Positions 16,815 through 24,360 of a stretch of DNA of 64,000 nucleotides are shown piece by piece. The position numbers and the translations under genes are program-made. The stretch is from NCBI GenBank assembly GCA_965243175.1, contig OZ251532.1, forward strand, positions 620,001 through 684,000, given 5' to 3'. The notes under the pieces are model-generated. The model was not told the origin of the DNA, did no database searches, and worked only from the letters and a program-made list of their open reading frames with translations. Source of the stretch: VXYL01 sp965243175. GTDB lineage: Bacteria; Pseudomonadota; Gammaproteobacteria; Pseudomonadales; Azotimanducaceae. How positions within the stretch are numbered: position 1 is the first letter of the stretch; every line of letters begins with the position of its first letter.

Positions 16815-17387
16815 TCAAGACTTCACGCGGCTGACGTACTGCCCGGTGCGCGTATCGATCTTCAGAACATCGCCGACTTCCACGAAGAGCGGCACCTTCA
16901 CCACCGCGCCAGTGGAGAGCGTGGCTGGCTTGGTGGCGCCTTGGGCGGTGTCGCCGCGCAGGCCGGGGTCGGTCTCGGTCACTTCGAGTTCGGCGAAGTT
17001 GGGCGGCGTCACGGCGATGGGGTCGTTGTTCCACAGCAGTACGCTGCAAACGTCCTGCTCGCGCATCCAGGCGCTGCCGTCGCCCACCGCTGCCGCCGCT
17101 GCCGCCACCTGCTCGAAGGAGCCGTCGGTCTTCATGAAGTGCCAGAACTCGCCGTCCGTGTAGAGGAACTCCATTTCCGTTTCCAGTACGTCGGCCGCTT
17201 CGATGGCATCACCGCTGCGGAACGTGCGCTCCCAGACGCGCCCGGTCTTCAGATTGCGGAACTTCACGCGGCTGAACGCCTGCCCCTTGCCGGGCTTGAC
17301 GAACTCGTTCTCCAGAATGGAGCACGGGTCGCCTTCGAGCAGCACCTTCAGCCCCGGCCGGAATTCGTTGGTGGAGTAAGTGGCCAC
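16815..17387 (-). CDS. efp: translation elongation factor P
   Basis: The 190-residue protein aligns along its length with bacterial EF-P (MATYSTNEFRPGLKVLLEGD through PLFVEVGDVLKIDTRTGQYV). The modification loop reads FVKPGKGQAF with the lysine at position 34, the residue that EpmA lysylates in gammaproteobacteria. DGEFWHFM and TPPNFAELEVTETDPGL are typical of domains II and III. EF-P relieves ribosome stalling at polyproline stretches. It heads the minus-strand operon efp-epmA and faces epmB, with about 150 bases between the starts for divergent promoters. Confidence 0.97.
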   Translation of the reverse strand: MATYSTNEFRPGLKVLLEGDPCSILENEFVKPGKGQAFSRVKFRNLKTGRVWERTFRSGDAIEAADVLETEMEFLYTDGEFWHFMKTDGSFEQVAAAAAAVGDGSAWMREQDVCSVLLWNNDPIAVTPPNFAELEVTETDPGLRGDTAQGATKPATLSTGAVVKVPLFVEVGDVLKIDTRTGQYVSRVKS

Positions 17388-17536
17388 GCGGGTGAACCTC
17401 CTCGCTAGCGAAGCTGCGTCTCTGGCACAGCTTCGGTCTCTCCGTCTACCGCGACGTGCGGCGAATCAAGCCGAACCCGGCTCATTTGTTAAGGTGCCGC
17501 CATCCAAGGGACGAACTTGGGCGGCCCGCCGGAGCA

Positions 17537-18571
17537 ATGGAGACGCGCATCATACCTGCCCAACCCACCGCCACAACTCGCCGCGGGGCGGCACCTTGGC
17601 CGAACGACGCTTGGCGAACCGAACTGCGCGCCGCGGTCACGGATTTGCCGGAGTTGCTGCGGCTGCTCGATTTGAGCGCGGACGAAACCGGCGCGGCCTG
17701 CGATGGCGGGTTCCCGTTGCGCGTACCGCGCCCCTTCGTCGCCCGCATGAAGCCGGGCGACCCAGTCGACCCGCTGCTGCTCCAAGTGCTGCCAAGCCGC
17801 CGCGAAGCGCTGACGGCGCCAGCCTTCGTACACGATCCGCTGCGCGAAGCGGACGCGCAAGCGGGGCCGGGCGTGCTGCGCAAGTACCACGGCAGGGCGC
17901 TGCTGCTCGCCACCGGTGCCTGCGCGGTGAACTGCCGCTACTGCTTTCGCCGCCACTATCCCTATTCATCGGCAATGCCTTCCCTCGCGCCCGTGCGCGA
18001 CGATCAAAGCGTGCGCGAGGTGATCCTCTCCGGCGGCGACCCGCTGCTTCTGACCGACGCGAGCCTAAGCCGACTCGTACGGGAAATCGAAGCCATCGAC
18101 CACGTGGCCACGCTGCGCATCCACACCCGCCTGCCGGTGGTGATTCCGCAGCGCGTGACGGCGGAACTGGTGACCATGCTCGCGGAGACGCGGCTGCGCG
18201 TGGTGGTGGTGCTGCACGTGAACCACGGCAACGAAGTGGATGCGGACTGCGCCCGCGCCATGGCCGCGTTCGACGGTTTGACGCTGCTCAACCAATCGGT
18301 GCTGCTGCGCGGCGTCAACGACAGCGCCGAAGCGCTGGCGGCCCTCTCCGAACGGCTCTTCGATTCGCGCGTTCTGCCCTACTACCTGCACATGCCCGAC
18401 GCCGTTGCCGGCACCGCGCACTTCCACGTCTCCGAGGAACGCGCCGTGGCGATTCACCAGGACTTGGCGGCCCGCTTGCCCGGCTATCTCGTACCCAAGC
18501 TCGTGCGCGAGACGCCCGGCGCTGCCGCCAAGGAGTGGGTGGGCGGCAGCGCGGTCTTCTCTTCCGCCTGA
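17537..18571 (+). CDS. epmB: EF-P (R)-beta-lysylation protein, lysine 2,3-aminomutase EpmB
   Basis: A start at ATG 17537 gives 344 residues (METRIIPAQP). The radical SAM cluster motif is CAVNCRYCFRRHYPY (CxxxCxxC), preceded by KYHGRALLLATG and followed by VILSGGDPLLLTD and LRIHTRLPVVIP, all characteristic of lysine 2,3-aminomutases. A late lysine-containing GYLVPKLVRETPG segment fits the PLP-binding region. EpmB converts alpha-lysine to (R)-beta-lysine for EF-P modification. It diverges from efp-epmA, so the module is complete apart from the hydroxylase EpmC, which I do not see in the window. The membrane protein gene follows 6 bases after its stop. Confidence 0.95.
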   Translation: METRIIPAQPTATTRRGAAPWPNDAWRTELRAAVTDLPELLRLLDLSADETGAACDGGFPLRVPRPFVARMKPGDPVDPLLLQVLPSRREALTAPAFVHDPLREADAQAGPGVLRKYHGRALLLATGACAVNCRYCFRRHYPYSSAMPSLAPVRDDQSVREVILSGGDPLLLTDASLSRLVREIEAIDHVATLRIHTRLPVVIPQRVTAELVTMLAETRLRVVVVLHVNHGNEVDADCARAMAAFDGLTLLNQSVLLRGVNDSAEALAALSERLFDSRVLPYYLHMPDAVAGTAHFHVSEERAVAIHQDLAARLPGYLVPKLVRETPGAAAKEWVGGSAVFSSA

Positions 18572-18577
18572 AGCGCC

Positions 18578-19717
18578 ATGTCTTCGTCGTTTCCCTCGCG
18601 CAAGGACGCAAGCCGCAACCTCGTCGCTTTCGCGGCCAGCGGCGGCTGCCTGTTCGCACTCGTCCTAGCCGCGCTGACGTGGTGGTTGATCGATTCGGAG
18701 CGTCGAGCCAAGGAGATGGCCCGCTACGGCGAAGGACTCGCCGAGGACGTGGCGTTCCTAGCCGCCGAACCGTTGCGCCGCGACGACCGCATCGGCCTAG
18801 GCCTGGTGGTCGGCCGCCTAGTCGAGCGCAGCGAAGTGCGCGGCATCGCCGTTCACACCGAACAAGGCCAGCCGTTCGTGGCCGTCGGCAACATCGCGTC
18901 GCTCCAAGAACCGACCTACCGCAAACGAGTCGCCGCACAGGGCACGACGGTCGGCAACGTGTACGTGGCGCTGAACCCCGCGAGTTTCCGACCCGCGGCG
19001 ACAAGCTATCTGATCGTCGGCGCAGTCGGACTCGCCGCAGTGCTGTTCGCCTTCGGCGTGGGCAGCGCGGTGTCGACGTATCTGAACCGGGCGCCGCGGC
19101 ACCGCGTCGACTTGACGACCGCCGCGCAACCCACCGCGGAAACAGATCCCCCGGAGAGCTCCGGGTACGGCGTAGCCGCCAACCTGTTCCACCGCGCAAG
19201 CATGACCGACGACGACCGCCACGCCGCGCTCCAGTACGCGAACGAAGCCGCCGCGAGAGCCGCGAGCCTCTACGGCGGCGAAGCGACGGAACTGCCCCAA
19301 GTCGGCGCGATGATGACCTTCGACGGGTTCGGCCCGGAGCGCGGACTCGACGCCGTTTGCGCCGCGCTCCTGCTCCGCGAAGTGCTCAGCAGCGCTTGGC
19401 CGGCAACGCGCATCCCCTTCCGCTACGGCGTGGACGCCCTCTCGACCGAACAAGACCAACACAACCTAGTGCTGCTGTCTTCACTGGCCCCGAACGGCGC
19501 CCTCGCCATCGGCGAAGGCGCGTACTCCGCGCTGGCCCCAGCCGCCGCCCTGCAAGTCGCCCCCCTCGACAACCCCGCTGTCCGCACGTTGGCGTCCACC
19601 CCGCCCCAAGGCATCGTCCTAGACATCAACGACAGCGCCCAAGCCGCCACCCTCGCCCACCAAGCGGCAGAAATCGCAAGCGCTTTGCAGACGCCAGACG
19701 CTCACCGCACGGTGTAG
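18578..19717 (+). CDS. inner-membrane protein with periplasmic sensor-like and cytoplasmic domains
   Basis: The 379-residue protein has a helix at about 15-38 (LVAFAASGGCLFALVLAALT), a periplasmic region of about 100 residues, a second helix near 145-165 (LIVGAVGLAAVLFAFGVG), and a cytoplasmic C-terminal half. This topology resembles AhpA/YtjB (SMP-type) membrane proteins and some sensor proteins. The cytoplasmic part contains GAMMTFDGFGPERGLDA and a segment suggestive of a degenerate nucleotide-cyclase-like fold, but without clear catalytic residues; that resemblance is tentative. It follows epmB by 6 bases, so it is probably co-transcribed with it. Confidence 0.6.
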   Translation: MSSSFPSRKDASRNLVAFAASGGCLFALVLAALTWWLIDSERRAKEMARYGEGLAEDVAFLAAEPLRRDDRIGLGLVVGRLVERSEVRGIAVHTEQGQPFVAVGNIASLQEPTYRKRVAAQGTTVGNVYVALNPASFRPAATSYLIVGAVGLAAVLFAFGVGSAVSTYLNRAPRHRVDLTTAAQPTAETDPPESSGYGVAANLFHRASMTDDDRHAALQYANEAAARAASLYGGEATELPQVGAMMTFDGFGPERGLDAVCAALLLREVLSSAWPATRIPFRYGVDALSTEQDQHNLVLLSSLAPNGALAIGEGAYSALAPAAALQVAPLDNPAVRTLASTPPQGIVLDINDSAQAATLAHQAAEIASALQTPDAHRTV

Positions 19718-19750
19718 TCTCCTCATACCTTCTACCGTGCTGGCCATCAG

Positions 19751-20002
19751 ATGGGCCTCAACATCAAGAACGAGGAGACTTGCCGGTTGGCTAGCGCACA
19801 ACTCACCGGCGAGACGAAGACGGGCGCGATTAACCAAGCGTTGCGCGAACGCCTGGAACGCGAGGCCAAACAGCGCGACGTGGATGCGCGCCTGCGCCGA
19901 ATGCGCACCATCGCGGAGCGCTGCGCTCTTCTGGTGGGTCCGGGACTGTCCTCCACCCAACATGGCGATCTGCTCTACGACGAGCATGGGCTGCCCGAAT
20001 GA
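19751..20002 (+). CDS. VapB-type antitoxin (orphan)
   Basis: The 83-residue protein opens MGLNIKNEETCRLA, the typical start of VapB/PSK-family antitoxins with a ribbon-helix-helix-like N-terminus. It continues LTGETKTGAINQALRERLER. Residues after about 60 normally wrap the VapC toxin. The stop overlaps an ATG as ATGA, exactly where VapC usually begins, but that frame ends after eight codons (see 19999-20025). The antitoxin is therefore without its toxin here. The upstream region and start are repeated in decayed form at about 21795-21930. Confidence 0.88.
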   Translation: MGLNIKNEETCRLASAQLTGETKTGAINQALRERLEREAKQRDVDARLRRMRTIAERCALLVGPGLSSTQHGDLLYDEHGLPE

Positions 20003-20025
20003 TCGTGGACACATCGGCGCCGTAG
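19999..20025 (+). pseudogene. remnant of a vapC toxin start
   Basis: The ATG overlapping the vapB stop begins MIVDTSAP and then meets TAG. VapC PIN-domain toxins start with just such a sequence (MIVDTSALL), where the Asp is a metal ligand. The match of overlap, frame and first seven residues makes a truncated vapC likely. What follows is the upstream region of the ATPase gene, so the toxin body has been lost. Confidence 0.7.
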
Positions 20026-20060
20026 CCTCTCGGCAAGCCGTGGCGTGCGACAATCGGCCC

Positions 20061-21683
20061 ATGCGCTTCTTCAACACGGCAGGTCCGGTGCGCCCGGACG
20101 ACCACTACACGATCGATCCGCTGACTCGGATCGACGTCGAGGACGTGCTGGCTCTGATCCGAGCCAAGCAGTACTTCGTGCTGCACGCCCCCCGCCAAAC
20201 CGGCAAGACCTCCGCACTCATCGCCCTGCGCGATCTTCTGAACAGCGGCGAGCAGGGCAAGTTTCGCTGCGTCGACGTGAACGTCGAGGTCGGCCAAGTG
20301 GTACGCGACGACACGGCGCGGGGGATGCGCTCCATCCTAGGCGTCCTCGCCGAAAGCGCGAGCGGATTGGGCGATGACTACCCCGCCAGCGTGTGGCAGG
20401 ACGTTCTAGCGACGGTGGGGCCGGATAGCGCACTCAACGTGCTGCTCTCGCGCTGGTGTCGCGCCGACTCGACGCCGCTGGTGCTGCTTGTGGACGAGAT
20501 CGACTCGCTGGTCGGCGACACGCTCCTCTCCGTGCTGCGCCAGCTTCGCGCCGGCTACCCGCAGCGCCCTACTGCCTTCCCGCAGAGCATCGTGCTATGC
20601 GGCGTACGCGACATCAGGGATTACCGCATCCGCTCAAGCACCGGTGAAGTCATCGCCGGCGGCAGTCCGTTCAACGTCGCGGCGAAGTCCCTGCGCCTCG
20701 GCGACTTCACCGAGGCCGAGACGTTCGAGCTCATGCGGCAGCACACCGACCAGACCGGCCAGCCCTTCACGGATGCGGCGCAGCGGACGGTGTGGGAGCA
20801 GACCAACGGCCAGCCGTGGCTGGTGAACGCCCTCTGCGCCGGTGCCTGCTTCGAAGACAAGGCCGGACGCGACCGCACCCGCGCCATCGACGCCGACGCC
20901 ATCCACGCAGCCCGGGAGGAACTGATCCTGTCGCGGCGCACGCACCTCGACCAGCTGGCGCACAAGCTGGAGGAGGAACGGGTGCGCCGCGTCGTCGAAC
21001 CCATCCTGAGCGGCGGCCAGGCGGCGCATCAAGTACGAGACTTGGAGTACGCGCGCGACCTGGGCCTCATCGACGACAGCCAGCCGCCGCGCATCGCCAA
21101 CCCCATCTACCAAGAGGTGGTGCCCCGCGAACTCGGCTACATCCTGCAAAGCAGCCTGGCGCAGGACGCCGCCTGGTACGTGCGCGACGATGGCCGCCTG
21201 GACATGGCCAAGCTGCTCAAGGCGTTCGCCATCTTCTACGGCGAACACGCGGAACACTGGCTAGGACGCTTCGAGGACTACCCGGAGGCGGCACCCCAGC
21301 TCATCCTGCAGGCGTACCTGCAGCGCGTAGTCAACGGCGGCGGACGCATCGAACGGGAGTACGGCCTAGGCCGCGGGCGCACGGACCTGCTGGTGCTGTG
21401 GCCACGCGAGCCAGGGCAGCCGTCCGACCTGTGGGAGCGCTTCGTCATCGAGTGCAAGGTGCTGCGCGATTCCGACCGCCGGAGCTTGGACCGCACGGTG
21501 GAACAGGGGGTGGAGCAGACCCTGGGCTACATGGCGAAGTGCAAGGCCGAGGAAGGGCATCTGGTGGTGATCGACCGTCGCGGCAGCGCCAGCCACGACG
21601 CAACGGAGGCCCCAGATGGCCGGAGTGGTTCCTTCGGCGAAACCAACCCGGATGGAGAGCGCGTGACGGTGTGGACGCTGTAG
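20061..21683 (+). CDS. AAA-like ATPase with C-terminal PD-(D/E)XK nuclease domain
   Basis: ATG 20061 (MRFFNTAGPVRPDDHYTIDP) gives 540 residues. The N-terminal half is an ATPase with Walker A HAPRQTGKTS near residues 41-50 and Walker B LVLLVDEIDSL near 142-152. Sensor-type residues lie in IVLCGVRDIRDYRIR. The C-terminal part has GRGRTDLLVLW followed by FVIECKVL (about residues 438-465), the D...ExK core of a PD-(D/E)XK nuclease. This architecture (AAA-like plus PDDEXK_9-type nuclease) is widespread in accessory regions and its role is unsettled; defence or mobile-element control is a reasonable inference. It lies between a vapB gene and a decayed second vapB copy. Confidence 0.82.
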   Translation: MRFFNTAGPVRPDDHYTIDPLTRIDVEDVLALIRAKQYFVLHAPRQTGKTSALIALRDLLNSGEQGKFRCVDVNVEVGQVVRDDTARGMRSILGVLAESASGLGDDYPASVWQDVLATVGPDSALNVLLSRWCRADSTPLVLLVDEIDSLVGDTLLSVLRQLRAGYPQRPTAFPQSIVLCGVRDIRDYRIRSSTGEVIAGGSPFNVAAKSLRLGDFTEAETFELMRQHTDQTGQPFTDAAQRTVWEQTNGQPWLVNALCAGACFEDKAGRDRTRAIDADAIHAAREELILSRRTHLDQLAHKLEEERVRRVVEPILSGGQAAHQVRDLEYARDLGLIDDSQPPRIANPIYQEVVPRELGYILQSSLAQDAAWYVRDDGRLDMAKLLKAFAIFYGEHAEHWLGRFEDYPEAAPQLILQAYLQRVVNGGGRIEREYGLGRGRTDLLVLWPREPGQPSDLWERFVIECKVLRDSDRRSLDRTVEQGVEQTLGYMAKCKAEEGHLVVIDRRGSASHDATEAPDGRSGSFGETNPDGERVTVWTL

Positions 21684-21794
21684 GGCCAAACATGGGAGCG
21701 GGTCGCCCAGCGAGCCCTGTAGCGCGACAGCAGCGGTGCATCCGAAGCCGCGCGCGTCGTGCGTATCGGCAATGAAGAGACTCGCTCCCCACCG

Positions 21795-21930
21795 TGGTAT
21801 AGTCGTCTCACGCCTTCTACCAGCTGGTCGTCAGATGGTCCAACACCAAGAACGAGGAGACTTGCCGCTTTGGCTTGGCACCGCACGGCCAACCGACGAG
21901 ACGGAGACAGGCGCGATGGCCGCCTCGATG
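21795..21930 (+). pseudogene. decayed second copy of the vapB promoter and start
   Basis: This stretch parallels 19717-19860 base for base in many places. CCTTCTACC, then CAGATGG, then AACACCAAGAACGAGGAGACTTGCCG match the vapB region, and GACGAGACGGAGACAGGCGCGAT matches GGCGAGACGAAGACGGGCGCGAT. The frame is lost soon after the ATG at 21834. It is a dead paralogue of the vapB at 19751, in the same orientation. Confidence 0.75.
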
Positions 21931-21984
21931 CTCCATACACACCGACGTCACTAAGTGGCGTCCATTTCGTTAGGAGGTAGCACG

Positions 21985-23103
21985 ATGTCCATGGACGCCT
22001 CATCCGAACTAGCTCAGATCGCTAAGCGGTTGGAGACCCTTGCCCGTCAAGGTGCCAGAGCGGAAGTTGCCGAGGCACTAGATCGATTGTTTGAGTCGGC
22101 AGAAGAGGTCGGAAAATCGGCAAGTGGTTCTTGGCTCGGCTACCAAGCCTACATATACTACGGCCAGGTCGAGGTACCTCCGCCCGGTGTGCATTTCGAC
22201 CGAGAGTGGGGCAAGATGGTTACTTACTCCGGTCGAACTAACCGCAATTGGATCGAGCATGATCCGAGTGCCATCGTAGAGGAAATCCATCGGCGCGCTG
22301 GCTCTCCCGATTTGATGCTAGCTCGCACGTTCAACGACGAGGCGCAGGAAGAAATCGAGAAACATAAGTCGAACTTGCTATCCATCATCCAAGTTCACCT
22401 AAACCAAGACGATCCATACCTAAAGGGCATTCGGGAAGGAATAGACGGCCTCACCTTGATGGGACAGGCCGACGTTGTCAATAGTCTCGCACCGAAATCA
22501 CAAATTTTCACTCGCGACGGACTTGCGATGAGTCAAGGACGGAAAACACCTCCTCATCTCTCAGTACAATCAGAAATCATTGCGATAAAACATACTCGCG
22601 GAACCATCAAGAACATGATCAAGATCGTCAACGATATTCTAACACATCTTTCGCGCCAACGAGCGCCCGCCTCAAGCCATACTACGGGCAATGTCTTCAT
22701 TGGTCACGGTCGTACCGACACATGGCGTGAACTCAAAGACTTCATCGAAAGTCGACTTGGCCTATCGACGGACGAGTTCAATCGAGTACCGGTCGCCGGG
22801 GTCCCGAATACTGAGCGTCTTCTGCAAATGCTGAACACGGCGGCGATGGCGTTTCTCGTCATGACCGGGGAAGACGAACAGCATGATGGACGGTCGCACG
22901 CTCGATTGAACGTAGTTCACGAGGCTGGCTTGTTTCAAGGAAGGCTTGGGTTCGCACGTGCGATCGTCTTACTTGAGGATGGATGTGAAGAATTCAGCAA
23001 CATAGCTGGCCTCGGTCAGTTGCGGTTCTCGAAGGGCGATATACGGGCCGTATTCGAGGACGTGAGGGAAGTTCTGGAACGCGAAGGCTTGCTGAAGACG
23101 TAG
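21985..23103 (+). CDS. TIR-like domain protein (PF10137-type nucleotide-binding effector)
   Basis: The start at ATG 21985 has a good TAGGAGG site 7 bases upstream. The 372-residue protein has a helical N-terminal region of about 230 residues. After it comes a TIR-like domain beginning NVFIGHGRTDTWRELKDFIE near residue 232. The domain continues with AMAFLVMTGEDEQHDG and NVVHEAGLFQGRLGF; the Glu of HEAG aligns with the catalytic glutamate of NADase TIR domains. Related domains occur as effectors in CBASS and Pycsar antiphage systems, where they destroy NAD. No cyclase gene is adjacent, so it is a stand-alone candidate with an unknown trigger. The coding DNA is AT-richer than the flanking core genes, suggesting acquisition. 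Confidence 0.82.
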   Translation: MSMDASSELAQIAKRLETLARQGARAEVAEALDRLFESAEEVGKSASGSWLGYQAYIYYGQVEVPPPGVHFDREWGKMVTYSGRTNRNWIEHDPSAIVEEIHRRAGSPDLMLARTFNDEAQEEIEKHKSNLLSIIQVHLNQDDPYLKGIREGIDGLTLMGQADVVNSLAPKSQIFTRDGLAMSQGRKTPPHLSVQSEIIAIKHTRGTIKNMIKIVNDILTHLSRQRAPASSHTTGNVFIGHGRTDTWRELKDFIESRLGLSTDEFNRVPVAGVPNTERLLQMLNTAAMAFLVMTGEDEQHDGRSHARLNVVHEAGLFQGRLGFARAIVLLEDGCEEFSNIAGLGQLRFSKGDIRAVFEDVREVLEREGLLKT

Positions 23104-23290
23104 GCCATGACGTGTCGCACTCGGTTCCGTCATGGCAGCTGTGGCCGGTCACTGCGTGCGCTTTTCGGAGCCCGATGGCACGAAAACGTGCGTGTCACAG
23201 CGCTGGACGAAGAGAGCGCTGAAAAAGTCGGCCTGGAGCCAAACGGCGCAACGCGGCTGGAGGAGTCGGGGCTTCCACCCAAGGATGCGG

Positions 23291-23400
23291 TTATGTGAAC
23301 GACACTCGACGGCGGGCGCTGGCAAGGTCTTCGGCGGACATCTCTTTTTCAAGAGCCTCCTTGGCGATCGCCGCCTCTTGGAATCCTCGCATAGCTGACC
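23291..23400 (-). pseudogene. C-terminal fragment of a Sel1-repeat-like protein
   Basis: On the minus strand a short frame reads GFQEAAIAKEALEKEMSAED then LASARRRVSFT and stops at 23291-23293. This resembles the last helix pair of Sel1 repeat proteins (A..A..L...M...E...A). The stop lies in GTTCACATAA, a sequence also next to the Sel1 remnant at 29155. No start or upstream repeat is present. The assignment is tentative. Confidence 0.35.
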
Positions 23401-23470
23401 GCTTGAGCAGTGAATTCACCGCTGACGTCTGGGAACACCGAGTCGCAACTACCACTAACGGGAGGACCCA

Positions 23471-23824
23471 ATGGCCATCAAACGAGAAGACTTGGACAGA
23501 GGGTTGGTGGACCTGTCCGATGTGACGACTGGCGCTGAACTGCCGCTCGTTCATCCGGGGCAGATCTTGCGGCACGACTTTCTCGAGCCGCTTGGCTTGA
23601 GCGCCTACGCGCTTGCCAACGCCCTCAACATCCCTCGCTCAAGAGCCAACGACTTGGCGCGTTGTCGCCGCGCCGTTTCCGCCGATACGGCGTTGCGCTT
23701 GGCGCGGTTCTTTGGGACGACTCCGGAGTTCTGGATCAACCTGCAAGCGCGCTACGATTTGGATGTGGCCAAGCGCACGATGTTCGCCCGCATCGAAATG
23801 GAAGTTGCGCCGCACGTCGCATAG
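23471..23824 (+). CDS. HigA-family antitoxin (XRE-type HTH)
   Basis: The 117-residue protein has the HigA layout: LVHPGQILRHDFLEPLGLSA, then the helix-turn-helix YALANALNIPRSRANDLARC and ADTALRLARFFGTTPEFWINLQ, and an ARYDLDVAK ending. A GGGAGG site precedes the ATG. HigA is normally encoded after the HigB toxin, but the 350 bases upstream contain no HigB-like frame. It is therefore an orphan antitoxin or a stand-alone regulator. It ends 9 bases before a convergent lipoprotein gene. Confidence 0.88.
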   Translation: MAIKREDLDRGLVDLSDVTTGAELPLVHPGQILRHDFLEPLGLSAYALANALNIPRSRANDLARCRRAVSADTALRLARFFGTTPEFWINLQARYDLDVAKRTMFARIEMEVAPHVA

Positions 23825-23833
23825 GTTCCTCCG

Positions 23834-24352
23834 TTAGCGCAGTTGCAGCCGGAACAGCTGGCCGCTTTCGCCGAGGGCTGCGTTCATTGCGGTGCGGCGG
23901 CGGTTGCGGATTGGGGCGAAGCGGTCTGCTTCTTCGGGGTTGGCGTATTTGGCGCGGTAGGCGTTCGCGGCGCGCTGGTGCTCGTTGGCGTCCGTTACGG
24001 TGGTGGCTTGGAGTTCGTAGATCGTGCCGTTTACGCGCACGCGGACGTTGCGGTTCGTTTGCAGGTGGGTGGTCCACGTCGAACCATCCGGGCCGGTGGC
24101 GACGTATAGATGGGGGCCGATGGCTACGCTCCAGAGGTTCACCGAGTACGGGGCCGAGGGGCGCACCTCCAGCTGAATGGAATCCGGGACGGCGTTCCAC
24201 TGTTTCGGTGGCTCGGCGCTTGGGCCGGAGAGGGCACCGCCAGCGAACGGGCCCAGTGGGCCGCTGCAGGCTGTGGTGGTCGCCAAGGCCAACGTCGCCA
24301 GAGCACATGGGGCGATTGCCGACTTGGGCTTCTTGTTTGGTTGCTTCGCCAA
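23834..24352 (-). CDS. lipoprotein with DUF2255-like domain
   Basis: The 172-residue product begins at a TTG (24352), 8 bases after the RND permease stop. A KQPNKKPK stretch and hydrophobic segment end in a lipobox-like TTTAC followed by Ser, so export and lipidation are likely. The mature part has IQLEVRPSAPYSVNLWSV then GPHLYVATGPDGSTW, and ends VTDANEHQRAANAYRAKYAN, resembling DUF2255 and related nitroreductase-like split-barrel proteins. No cofactor site is proved. Position suggests it is the third gene of the efflux operon. A 200-bp piece covering its start is duplicated at 29745-29944. Confidence 0.65.
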   Translation of the reverse strand: MAKQPNKKPKSAIAPCALATLALATTTACSGPLGPFAGGALSGPSAEPPKQWNAVPDSIQLEVRPSAPYSVNLWSVAIGPHLYVATGPDGSTWTTHLQTNRNVRVRVNGTIYELQATTVTDANEHQRAANAYRAKYANPEEADRFAPIRNRRRTAMNAALGESGQLFRLQLR

Positions 24353-24360
24353 CGTGGTGG

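Noticed and set aside
17380..19794. An 804-codon plus frame across epmB and the next gene
   Set aside because: It is out of frame with EpmB, which has a clear radical SAM motif, and has Arg-rich shadow composition.
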